From: Flavobacterium sp. CBA20B-1
GTDB lineage: Bacteria > Bacteroidota > Bacteroidia > Flavobacteriales > Flavobacteriaceae
Direction of reading: 5' to 3'
NCBI RefSeq assembly: GCF_028473145.1
Contig: NZ_CP092370.1
Span: forward strand, 2,480,001 to 2,544,000
Length of the DNA stretch: 64,000 nt
Shown: piece by piece, positions 17,120-24,953 of the stretch
How the letters are laid out: each line of letters starts with the position of its first letter
Numbering within the stretch: the first letter of the stretch is position 1
The notes under the pieces: model-generated
Seen by the model: only the letters and a program-made list of their open reading frames with translations
What the model was told of the DNA's origin: nothing
Database searches by the model: none
Position numbers and translations under genes: made by a program

Positions 17120-19030
17120 TTACCATATGGTATTTTTAAAATGATTTTTAGCTTCAAGATTCAATGCATCTACAATTAATGTTCTGCGTACCGTGGCAAA
17201 ATAGCGTAAAAATTTATCGGCAGCTTTAGGTTCTTCAAAAAACACCAATTCATCTACTATACCGGCATACACTTTGGTTTTGGCTTGTTCATTATCGCCG
17301 TATTCGTTTCGCGTTAATTCATCAATTAATTGAATGGTAAAGTTTAAATCTGATGAGGTTTCTGTACACGCTTTGAAAACCATCTGTGTTTTTATGGTCA
17401 TGTAATTTTCTTTTCCGTATAAATTTTGTTTATCCAAACCAGTAAGTGTATGAATTCCATGCTGAGGCAAATCAAACAAAATAGGTTTATAAACGGTTTC
17501 AGTATAAAGATGCTGTATCACACCAGTTCCTTTACAATAGGGGCATTTTTCGGTTTTGTATTGACCGGTAAAATAACCCACTTCTTTTGTTTTATAAACC
17601 GGTGACGAAGTGGAAGTTCTGTACACTTTGGTGTAGCTCCCAAAATTGGTTTCGTATCTCTTTGAAGAATGTTCGTAATAGGCAACATAAGTTTCATGTT
17701 TGGTGTCGTATATAGGTTTTTTTACTTCTTTCTCACATTTTTGATTTGTGCTGAACGAATTCTTTGTTCGATAATAAACCATTTCATTTTTACCGTCTAA
17801 GCATTGCCATTTCTTAATTTTATCCTCGGTATTAAAGTCGCTTCGAATTCTTAAAACGCCATTTTTTTTGTCCACTATGGCTACAAATTCTCTATCAACC
17901 GAAGGTAAATAAATATTGATTTCAGCTGGTAATTCGCTCAATTTTTGAGATTCTGGAAAGGGTGTTTTTCTGTTTTTTTCATACTTAGAATACAAAATGC
18001 CGGGATAATTTGTAGCAGACCAAAAGTCTGTATCTTTAGATTGATTTTGCGCATCTATGGTTCGACCTTGCAACAAGCTGTTTTGTTTGAAATAGCCAAA
18101 CATTGCCGAAACACTTTGCTCAGTAATTTGAATCTTGCGATTATTTCCCATTGTCACCGGGCGAAAGGTGTTGTTGATAGTAGCATAATATCCTAAACCA
18201 TTCAAAACGTTATTTTTAAAATGCCCCACAAACACCTGCACTTCGTCAGCTACTGCAACTTTAGAATTTTGGTTTAAATGCAGTCCGTAACCATTAAAGT
18301 TTGTGGCGTTTTTTGGTGTGATATTTACCATTAATAATTCGTTGATGAATTCATTGGCAACAGGGTTGTTTTTTTCTTTTAGATGCAGCCTTTTCTGGGG
18401 CAATTCTGCAATGATTTTAAAGTTCATATTGAAGGTGCGATGTAATGTTTCCACATCTGGCTTTTCCTCAATATTAGCTGGTATGGTCCAGTCAATGTTT
18501 CCATCAACTATCAATGCCCAAGCACATTTTTTATTTTTTGGATCTTCCATAAATAGTACCGAACCATTGCCAAATTCTTTTAAAGTGGGAAGCATAAATC
18601 CCGTAAAAATCAGTCCATCTTTAGTGTAATACGTTCCTACTTCTAAATAACCGATGTAAAAATCACCATAACCCACAGAAATATGCGAAGGTTTTGTTGA
18701 TAAAGGTGAAATAACTTTGGTAGAAAATCCCGAAGTGGAATAAGTACCATATGTGTCGTCTTTGTTTGTATAAAGGTTGAAATCAGATGTATAAATATCT
18801 TGTAACAAGTCGCCCTTTTTATCGTAAGTAACGGTTCGCGTTAAAGGGCCTTCTTTGGTTGTTACTTGTTTGAGATTGTTTGTTGCGACAAATTCTGGAA
18901 AAGTACGACTTTCCGTGAAATAGTTGTTTTTAATTAATCGGTATTGATTTTGAGCAAATGAATTTGAATCCCAAAGAATCAAAATAATTGGAATGCAAAA
19001 TCGAAATAAATAGGTGCGAAATGTGCTCAT
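17120..19030 (-). CDS. Large exported protein with a CxxCxGxG zinc-knuckle-like motif and MORN-like segments
   Basis: 636 residues with a signal sequence near the N-terminus (ending NSFAQ). It has MORN-like stretches (GDFYIGYLEVGTYYTKDGLI and GHFKNNVLNGLGYYATIN) and, near residue 500, the motif KCPYCKGTGVIQH, resembling one DnaJ-type CxxCxGxG zinc element; no second copy is present. The rest is beta-rich with a helical C-terminus. It is the last gene of the operon that starts at 22210. It is not a DnaJ protein. I do not recognise a family. Confidence 0.78.
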   Translation of the reverse strand: MSTFRTYLFRFCIPIILILWDSNSFAQNQYRLIKNNYFTESRTFPEFVATNNLKQVTTKEGPLTRTVTYDKKGDLLQDIYTSDFNLYTNKDDTYGTYSTSGFSTKVISPLSTKPSHISVGYGDFYIGYLEVGTYYTKDGLIFTGFMLPTLKEFGNGSVLFMEDPKNKKCAWALIVDGNIDWTIPANIEEKPDVETLHRTFNMNFKIIAELPQKRLHLKEKNNPVANEFINELLMVNITPKNATNFNGYGLHLNQNSKVAVADEVQVFVGHFKNNVLNGLGYYATINNTFRPVTMGNNRKIQITEQSVSAMFGYFKQNSLLQGRTIDAQNQSKDTDFWSATNYPGILYSKYEKNRKTPFPESQKLSELPAEINIYLPSVDREFVAIVDKKNGVLRIRSDFNTEDKIKKWQCLDGKNEMVYYRTKNSFSTNQKCEKEVKKPIYDTKHETYVAYYEHSSKRYETNFGSYTKVYRTSTSSPVYKTKEVGYFTGQYKTEKCPYCKGTGVIQHLYTETVYKPILFDLPQHGIHTLTGLDKQNLYGKENYMTIKTQMVFKACTETSSDLNFTIQLIDELTRNEYGDNEQAKTKVYAGIVDELVFFEEPKAADKFLRYFATVRRTLIVDALNLEAKNHFKNTIW

Positions 19031-19050
19031 GTTTACAGATTTTAGTGCTG

Positions 19051-20562
19051 TTAGTTCATTTTTCTAACCAATTGATCGTCTTTAAATTCGCCAATTTCCA
19101 AAGAACCTTGCCCGTTTTTTCTAAAATAACTGTTTCCTGATCCATTCAGTTTACCGTTTTTCCAATACCCTTTTTTGCTAAAGTTTCCTTGTCTTTCTAC
19201 GAGTAAACCAAAGTTTTCTGGCTTACTGTTTTTAAACGTTCCTAAATGAAATGTTTTATTTTGAATGTAATAGAAAATACCTTTACTAGGTTCGCTGTTG
19301 GTAAACTGCCCCATGAATTGATCGCCATTTGGAAATACAAATAATCCAATTCCGTTTTGGCAATCGCCTTTAATACAAGCTGTTTTATTTCCTGTAGGTT
19401 TTGCTTCAGTAAGTAATTTATTATCTTTAAACAAGCCCAGCTGCACGGTATTGGCTTTTTTATCCTGCAAAACTCCAAACCCACTAAAAACGCCTGCCTT
19501 AAATTCGCCGTGATAGGTTTTATTACCATCATCGTAATTAAGTATTCCCATACCAGTAATGGTATTGTTTAAAAATTCACCGTCGTAATTGGCTTTGGCG
19601 CTTGTAAAAGTAAAAAGACCAGGACCGTTCATTTTATTGTCTTTCCAAAATCCCTCGTATGTATCCCCATTTTGATAGTGGAAACTTCCCCAACCGTCTG
19701 TGCAGTTCCCCTGGCAATTACTATCTTGAATAACTAATCCAGCATAAAGTTTTTTGGCATCGGTTAACTGCAGATTTGCGATGGATATTCCCTTTGGAAA
19801 TGCCGCTCCGGTTTTTTGTCCATCGAAATACCAATAAGCAAATCGGTCATTGAGTAAATTGCCTTTAGCATCGGTTTTTATTTTTGTGAAATCAGATGTT
19901 TCACTTTCAAGACCTTGTTTATTATAATAGAAAGCTTGAGTGGTAGCAGCTTTACTAGGCTCTTTCGTGTTTTTAATAGTAACGCTTAGCTTTAGTATAT
20001 CTTTTTGCTGCTGATATGCAAAGTGAAGGTCATAAGCCATTTTTAAGGTACCCCAACTTCGGTCTTTCATATAAACAATTTTGCCAGCCTCATCATATTC
20101 AAACGTTTTGATGGTATCACCTTTATGCTTGGTAATGGCAGATAAAAGTCCTTTGTTATTATAAAGAAAAAGTTGCTTATGATCGTTACCATCCACATAA
20201 TTATTGTCGGAGGTTTGAGTTCCTATAAGCTTACCGTTTTTGTAATGAAATTTAACCAAGTATAAACGCACCTGATCGCCGTATTTTTTGTAAACATACA
20301 ACCCAGTAGGCATATTGTTGGCATCGTACACATATTCCGTCAGGTCTCCGTTTTCAGCTTCTTTTTCCAATAAACCATCTTTGTTAAATTGCTGTACTTT
20401 GTAACCATCGGAAACAAGTGCAACATTTCCTTGATAACCAAAATGATTAGTAGTATAGGCAAACGGTATGGGATTTCGTGGTTTTGTTGCCCAATCTTTT
20501 GTTTGTGCAAACCCATTGATAGCCATGAAAGAAACAAGTATTAGGGTAATAATTTTTTTCAT
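19051..20562 (-). CDS. Exported MORN-repeat protein
   Basis: 503 residues from the ATG at 20562 (MKKIITLILVSFMAINGFAQ, a clean signal peptide). An upstream in-frame ATG at 20595 would overlap the previous gene by 32 bp and put 11 residues before the signal peptide, so I reject it. The first half holds YD-like units (YVYDANNMPTGLYVYKKYG, TFEYDEAGKIVYMKD). The second half has at least five MORN repeats (GDTYEGFWKDNKMNGPGLF, YHGEFKAGVFSGFGVL, GYWKNGKLNGSG). Two CxGxC pairs precede repeats (CQGNCTDGWG and CIKGDCQNGIG). It links the YD-like and MORN families of this locus in one protein. Confidence 0.85.
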   Translation of the reverse strand: MKKIITLILVSFMAINGFAQTKDWATKPRNPIPFAYTTNHFGYQGNVALVSDGYKVQQFNKDGLLEKEAENGDLTEYVYDANNMPTGLYVYKKYGDQVRLYLVKFHYKNGKLIGTQTSDNNYVDGNDHKQLFLYNNKGLLSAITKHKGDTIKTFEYDEAGKIVYMKDRSWGTLKMAYDLHFAYQQQKDILKLSVTIKNTKEPSKAATTQAFYYNKQGLESETSDFTKIKTDAKGNLLNDRFAYWYFDGQKTGAAFPKGISIANLQLTDAKKLYAGLVIQDSNCQGNCTDGWGSFHYQNGDTYEGFWKDNKMNGPGLFTFTSAKANYDGEFLNNTITGMGILNYDDGNKTYHGEFKAGVFSGFGVLQDKKANTVQLGLFKDNKLLTEAKPTGNKTACIKGDCQNGIGLFVFPNGDQFMGQFTNSEPSKGIFYYIQNKTFHLGTFKNSKPENFGLLVERQGNFSKKGYWKNGKLNGSGNSYFRKNGQGSLEIGEFKDDQLVRKMN

Positions 20563-20563
20563 T

Positions 20564-21205
20564 TTAAGGAGCATTTTGTTTGTTAAACTTATCATTGGAA
20601 GCAGTTAGGTATTGCATTCCCATTTTCAGCAGCAGAAACGGAAGCACTATCAATGCAGAACCCCAACGATTTTCGGGCGTGAATATTTCGGGATAATTTC
20701 TCACCACAAAAAACATCACCACACCGCCAACAATAATCGAAATGTGTAAAACAATAGCATTGGGGCTGAAAGCACTTAGATAAATGGGTATGGGCTGTTT
20801 GGCTTTATGCAGCAAAATTCTTTCAACTAAAATAAAAATAAGGTTGCCATTGAAAAACCAATTCTGAAAAAACAAAACTTCCATATTGGTAAAGATGATT
20901 TCGTGATTGCCTGATCCGGCGATGAACCCGAAAAAAACCACAATAAACACCCAGTAAATTCCCATCAAAAACAAACTGCCGAATTCAAATCGTTCATTGT
21001 TTTCGCAAATTGCATTTTCATTTCGATTTCTGAAATAAAAATCTACTGCCAACTGTACCAAAGCATTCCACCAAAAGAAATAAATCAGGTAAAAAACGGT
21101 GGTTTGACCATTAAGCACAGACAGTAAAGTCAGGCTTAGAAAGATGAGAAAATCCCACTTTCTATAGTTTTTTATCTGATTACGAAAGGTAGCTTGCAAT
21201 GACAT
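20564..21205 (-). CDS. Polytopic membrane protein, unknown
   Basis: 213 residues with about five or six hydrophobic segments (for example FLIFLSLTLLSVLNG, FYLIYFFWWNALVQLAVDF, MGIYWVFIVVFFGFIAG, VLHISIIVGGVVMFFVV, ALIVLPFLLLKMGMQYL). No signal peptide or catalytic motif. It may belong to the DUF6498-like membrane families, but I cannot confirm this. Its stop codon lies 1 bp before the next gene, so translation is coupled to the MORN protein. It is the only polytopic protein of the operon and could be its membrane hub. Confidence 0.8.
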   Translation of the reverse strand: MSLQATFRNQIKNYRKWDFLIFLSLTLLSVLNGQTTVFYLIYFFWWNALVQLAVDFYFRNRNENAICENNERFEFGSLFLMGIYWVFIVVFFGFIAGSGNHEIIFTNMEVLFFQNWFFNGNLIFILVERILLHKAKQPIPIYLSAFSPNAIVLHISIIVGGVVMFFVVRNYPEIFTPENRWGSALIVLPFLLLKMGMQYLTASNDKFNKQNAP

Positions 21206-21241
21206 TATGAATAATTTTAACCTAAATTTAAGAAAATAGGT

Positions 21242-22210
21242 TTATTTATTATAATATTTGTTATAAAATTCATCTAAATGATGTTTTAGGAACATATCAA
21301 TCGCCATTTCAACTCCTTTTTCATATTTTTGAGCATCAGCCGGAATTATTGCAGCTTTGGCAGCCGATTTGTTTTTTGCCGAATACAATGTTCCAAAAGC
21401 CGTTTTTGTTCCCCAATTGTCGTAATCAGAAGCTACGTAATTGGTGATTTTTTCTTCCTTAATTACGCCGTCAATATCTAAATCTTTTTTCAGGACACCC
21501 TGATATTCTGCCAAAGGAGAACCTCCGATTTTATTACGACCAACTATGAAATGGGCAATTGTATTGTCTTCCGATAATACCAGATTTGTTTTGGCTACTA
21601 CATTGGCTCCGATACCACTTTTATTGGAAGCTCTGGTGTTTACAAATTCTACGTATAAATCTACACGAACCACAGCAGCATCATTCAGCTCTTTAGAAAG
21701 TTTTGTGGTATTTTCCGTCGAGCCTTTTTCTTTGTAGAAGAAACCTACGTTTTGCGGATGTACAGTAACAGCACCATCCACTTTAGAAGGCGTCATATTT
21801 AAGTTGGTACTGTACTGATACCCTTTATAGAAATCTGTGTTTTTTCCTTCTTCTGCTGCCATTACATTAAAGCCTTTTGATTTTAAGTCGGCAACAAACT
21901 GCGTATAAGCGTCATTCGTAATATTCTGGAGTGTTTCTTCTGAAATATCCAAACCAACCGCCAATGAGGCTTTTGCAGCACCCATCACGGCACCAAATAT
22001 GCCCGAACCGCCTTTCTTGGAAGCAGATTTCTCGCTATATACCTGATAATGCACAGCAAAATCAGCTATATACACATTTTTGTTATCTAATTTTGGTTTT
22101 TCCAGACTTGCAGGACCAGCTTTTCCCGGCTTAAAATCGCCTAAAGTTTGCGCATTAATGCTAGAAATCCCCATTAAAACCGCCATCGAAAGTAGTAATT
22201 TAGTTTTCAT
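21242..22210 (-). CDS. Exported protein of unknown family, operon head
   Basis: 322 residues, signal peptide ending SSINAQ. A Gly/Ala-rich segment (GGSGIFGAVMGAAKASLAVG) is followed by a domain with LQNITNDAYTQFVADLKSKGFNVM, typical of a small alpha/beta unit, and a C-terminal helical part (GVEMAIDMFLKHHLDEFYNKYY). A mid-protein stretch VYIADFAVHYQVYSE recalls proteins with lipoprotein-like TolB-N folds, but only weakly. It is the first gene of a four-gene operon and is preceded by the second copy of the shared box. Function unknown. Confidence 0.8.
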   Translation of the reverse strand: MKTKLLLSMAVLMGISSINAQTLGDFKPGKAGPASLEKPKLDNKNVYIADFAVHYQVYSEKSASKKGGSGIFGAVMGAAKASLAVGLDISEETLQNITNDAYTQFVADLKSKGFNVMAAEEGKNTDFYKGYQYSTNLNMTPSKVDGAVTVHPQNVGFFYKEKGSTENTTKLSKELNDAAVVRVDLYVEFVNTRASNKSGIGANVVAKTNLVLSEDNTIAHFIVGRNKIGGSPLAEYQGVLKKDLDIDGVIKEEKITNYVASDYDNWGTKTAFGTLYSAKNKSAAKAAIIPADAQKYEKGVEMAIDMFLKHHLDEFYNKYYNK

Positions 22211-22237
22211 TGCTGTTTATTTTAAATTGTTACTATG

Positions 22238-22268
22238 CAATATTATTTAAAACAGCATGGCAATAAAA
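22238..22268 (-). promoter_or_regulatory. Promoter of the 22210-17120 operon
   Basis: On the minus strand TTT (22266-22268) next to the shared box is followed after 20 nt by TAATATTG (22238-22245), one mismatch from TAnnTTTG. The geometry is the same as at 17009-17040. The leader to the ATG at 22210 would be about 22 nt. Confidence 0.5.
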
Positions 22269-22282
22269 TAGGGCAAATGCAC
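22267..22282. promoter_or_regulatory. Shared 16-bp box, copy 2
   Basis: AATAGGGCAAATGCAC, identical to 17039-17054, with the same position relative to the -33 element and the same ATTTTT one base further out. I found no third copy by eye in the window. Confidence 0.7.
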
Positions 22283-22523
22283 CATTTTTAAATAGCCATT
22301 CAAGGAACATTTATGAAGGATGAGTAAGGTGCATGAAAACCAACATATCCAGATTCACTTTTTTCTGTGTAAAGATTCTATAAACTGCGTAAGAATTCAT
22401 CATTGAATAGTGTATAATATATGTTTTAGTAACTTTTAATTGGAAAGATAATATAATCAGTTTAATACTAAACCTGCTTACAGATTGTATATTTTCGGTA
22501 ACACCGTGCTGTTTTTTAACTAA

Positions 22524-22556
22524 AAGTACATATTCCTCACCGATCGTAATGTACTT
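22524..22556. repeat. Inverted repeat upstream of the 22610 gene
   Basis: AAGTACAT (22524-22531) and ATGTACTT (22549-22556) form an 8-bp dyad separated by 17 nt, about 55 bp before the ATG. It could be an operator; nothing shows which protein would bind. Confidence 0.35.
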
Positions 22557-22609
22557 AGGCTTATTTATTGTATGTATTGAATAAGTAATTAATATAAAAT
22601 TTAAAAACT

Positions 22610-22885
22610 ATGAAAAAAGATAAAACAAATATTCCTGGTAGTAATAACAATGAAAACACCAGCCCAACTGATATAAAGGGCAAAGATGTGCATGAAGCAA
22701 ATCAAACGAATTCAGGTGCAGGTGGTTCACCTATAAAAGAGGGAAGTAATTTATTGCCCGAAGAAAAAAGGGAGAAGGATGAAGACAAACAGGATGGTAA
22801 AAAAGAAATCGATTCCATGGGAACCGAAGTAATGCAGGAAGAAGCGTATCACAAAAAAAAGTATGGTGAACTTCCTGAGGATTAA
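22610..22885 (+). CDS. Small hydrophilic disordered protein
   Basis: 91 residues without a signal peptide or hydrophobic core, rich in Lys, Glu, Asp, Asn, Gly and Pro (NIPGSNNNENTSPTDIKGKD, EEKREKDEDKQDGKKEID), with a short possible helix at the end (TEVMQEEAYHKKKYGELPED). It is similar in kind to the 3177 protein and may be a hydrophilin or stress protein. It stands alone between a regulatory region with an inverted repeat and a very strong bidirectional terminator. Confidence 0.65.
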   Translation: MKKDKTNIPGSNNNENTSPTDIKGKDVHEANQTNSGAGGSPIKEGSNLLPEEKREKDEDKQDGKKEIDSMGTEVMQEEAYHKKKYGELPED

Positions 22886-22964
22886 GAGAAAGGTAAAAAG
22901 TCTTAATAAAGTGTTGCAATTAAAAAGTAGTGCTATTATCCATATATCTTTACCTTAGTAAATC

Positions 22965-23003
22965 AAAAAGCTCTCTTATAATATTTGTATAAGAGAGCTT
23001 TTT
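22965..23003. terminator. Strong bidirectional terminator
   Basis: AAAAAGCTCTCTTATA (22965-22980) pairs perfectly with TATAAGAGAGCTTTTT (22988-23003), 7-nt loop. It lies between the convergent 22610 gene and the phosphate transporter gene. Confidence 0.88.
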
Positions 23004-23023
23004 CTATTAAAAATGTATCGATT

Positions 23024-24133
23024 TTATATAAATAAATGAACCAAATGATAAATTCCCATCGCAACTAATGCAGACACCGGAATTGTTAAAATCCATGCCC
23101 AAAGCAATGATATTGTAACACCCCAACGCACAGCTGATACCCTTTTTGTGATACCAACTCCAATAATGGAACCTGTAATGGTGTGGGTGGTAGAAACCGG
23201 AATACCTAAATGCTCCGTAATATATAAAGCAACAGCACCCGCAGTTTCAGCAGCAACTCCTTCTAATGGAGTAACTTTGGTGATTTTTGAGCCCATTGTT
23301 TTCACAATTTTCCAACCGCCACTCATGGTTCCTAAACCAATAAAAAAGAACGATGCTAAAGGTACCCAACCCCAATGCGAAACAAAATATTTAAAGCGTT
23401 CTGCATTTTCAATAGCTCCGTAAGGGTTTAATTCATCGGGCAGTCCCATGTGAAAACTTATAACAGCCGCACCAATAATACCCATTACTTTTTGGGCATC
23501 ATTTCCACCGTGCCCCAAGCTGAATAATGCAGAAGATACTAGTTGCAAACGTTTGAACCATTTTTCGGCGCGGTGCGGTTGTGCTTTGCGGCAAATCCAC
23601 ATAATAGCAACGGTTATAAAGTAAGCAAGTATCATTCCTAAAAACGGAGCTCCGAAAATGAATAAAAAAATCGGAACTACTTTAGCATATACAATTACAT
23701 CTTCACCATTTATGTTGATTCCGCCTGCATGCGCAATGGCAGCACCCATAAAACCACCAATCAATGTGTGTGAGGAAGAAGAGGGAATTCCCAACTTCCA
23801 TGTAGCCAAATTCCAGAGTATAGCTGCTATTAGTCCCGCAAAAATCACTTCGAGGGTAATAAATTGTTCGTTGACCGATTTGGCAATAGTGTTACCAATC
23901 TTAAATTCGCCAATGATGTAAAGCGATATAAAATATGCCGCAAAATTAAACGCAGCAGCCCATAAAACCGCCTGAAACGGAGTTAATACACGTGTTGTTA
24001 CAATGGTAGCAATAGAGTTTGCTGCATCGTGAAACCCATTAATATAATCGAAACCTAAAGCTAAAACAATAATTACTAGTAAAAGCCAGGCACCACTTAC
24101 ATTAAGGTTTGATAGTAAGTCAAATAGCTCCAT
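23024..24133 (-). CDS. PiT-family inorganic phosphate transporter
   Basis: 369 residues, polytopic with about ten membrane helices. The two PiT signatures are intact: GFDYINGFHDAANSIATIVT near the N-terminus, and the paired serine-rich loops GIPSSSSHTLIGG and GIPVSTTHTITGSIIG of the two inverted halves. It would take up phosphate by proton or sodium symport at the cytoplasmic membrane. It follows the DUF47 gene by 20 bp, the standard pairing of PiT with its regulator. Confidence 0.95.
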   Translation of the reverse strand: MELFDLLSNLNVSGAWLLLVIIVLALGFDYINGFHDAANSIATIVTTRVLTPFQAVLWAAAFNFAAYFISLYIIGEFKIGNTIAKSVNEQFITLEVIFAGLIAAILWNLATWKLGIPSSSSHTLIGGFMGAAIAHAGGININGEDVIVYAKVVPIFLFIFGAPFLGMILAYFITVAIMWICRKAQPHRAEKWFKRLQLVSSALFSLGHGGNDAQKVMGIIGAAVISFHMGLPDELNPYGAIENAERFKYFVSHWGWVPLASFFFIGLGTMSGGWKIVKTMGSKITKVTPLEGVAAETAGAVALYITEHLGIPVSTTHTITGSIIGVGITKRVSAVRWGVTISLLWAWILTIPVSALVAMGIYHLVHLFI

Positions 24134-24153
24134 AATGATTTAATTGTAAATAA

Positions 24154-24798
24154 TTAGGAATACTTAACAGTAATCGTTTCTAAAACGTTGGCTACTCGGC
24201 GACAACTGTCTGTTGCAGTTTCCAAAGCATCCATCACCTCTTTATACTTAATTATATCAACCACATTGGTTTCATTTTCAAAAATATCGGCAACAGCCTT
24301 GTCAAAAACTTTATCTGCTTTACGTTCCAAGCGTAAAATTACTTTACAACCTTCGGTAATTGCTTTCAGGTTTTTCATGTCTTTAATATGGTAAATACAC
24401 TTCGCAACTTCGTTACAAGCTTCTAAATTCGCTTCAGTAAGTTTGCGCAACGGTTTGGTAACTCTATCAATTTGATACAAACGCATACGAGAGGCAGCAT
24501 CGCTCAAATGATCGGCAATTTCGTCAACCGCAGTCATTAAGTTGTTAATATCTTCTCTATCAAAAGGGGTAATAAAGTTTCTTTCTAATTCAATACGGGT
24601 GGTTTGAACAATTTGTTCAATTTCAGATTTTAAAATCTCTACTTCTTTTAAAAGTTTTTCTCTGTCGTTAGCTGGTAAGTTTACCGCTTCGTGCAATGTT
24701 TCTGATAATAATTTAATTTTATTAGCAGCTTCTTCAAACAAAGGGTAAAACTTTTTATCCTTTGGAACTAAAAATTGAAAAATTGAATTTAAAGTCAT
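24154..24798 (-). CDS. DUF47 (PhoU-like) accessory protein of PiT
   Basis: 214 residues, all helical. It opens MTLNSIFQFLVPKDKKFYPLFEEAA and holds the two PhoU-like acidic motifs: EDINNLMTAVDEIADHLSDAA (E/DxxxD) and a second set around RKADKVFDKAVADIFE...DALETATDSCRRVANVLE. DUF47 proteins partner PiT transporters and are thought to regulate them. It is the first gene of a two-gene operon with the transporter. Confidence 0.93.
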   Translation of the reverse strand: MTLNSIFQFLVPKDKKFYPLFEEAANKIKLLSETLHEAVNLPANDREKLLKEVEILKSEIEQIVQTTRIELERNFITPFDREDINNLMTAVDEIADHLSDAASRMRLYQIDRVTKPLRKLTEANLEACNEVAKCIYHIKDMKNLKAITEGCKVILRLERKADKVFDKAVADIFENETNVVDIIKYKEVMDALETATDSCRRVANVLETITVKYS

Positions 24799-24953
24799 TT
24801 GTGTGTTTATTAATTTTTTCGCACTGCGAAAGTAGTACTCTAATGTTAATTTATCATTAATTTTAAGTTTTAATTTCTTTTTTTTTCAAATTCGTTTTTT
24901 TATATATTGAGGGAATATTCGTATTTTAGCACAATTCATAAAACAAATAAAAA

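Larger units (their letters stand above)
22211..22609. other. 399-bp divergent regulatory region
   Basis: It contains the promoter and shared box of the minus-strand operon (22238-22282), a further GGTGCAT half site at 22328-22334, and an inverted repeat AAGTACAT/ATGTACTT at 22524-22556 in front of the plus-strand gene. No open frame or RNA gene seen. Confidence 0.6.
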
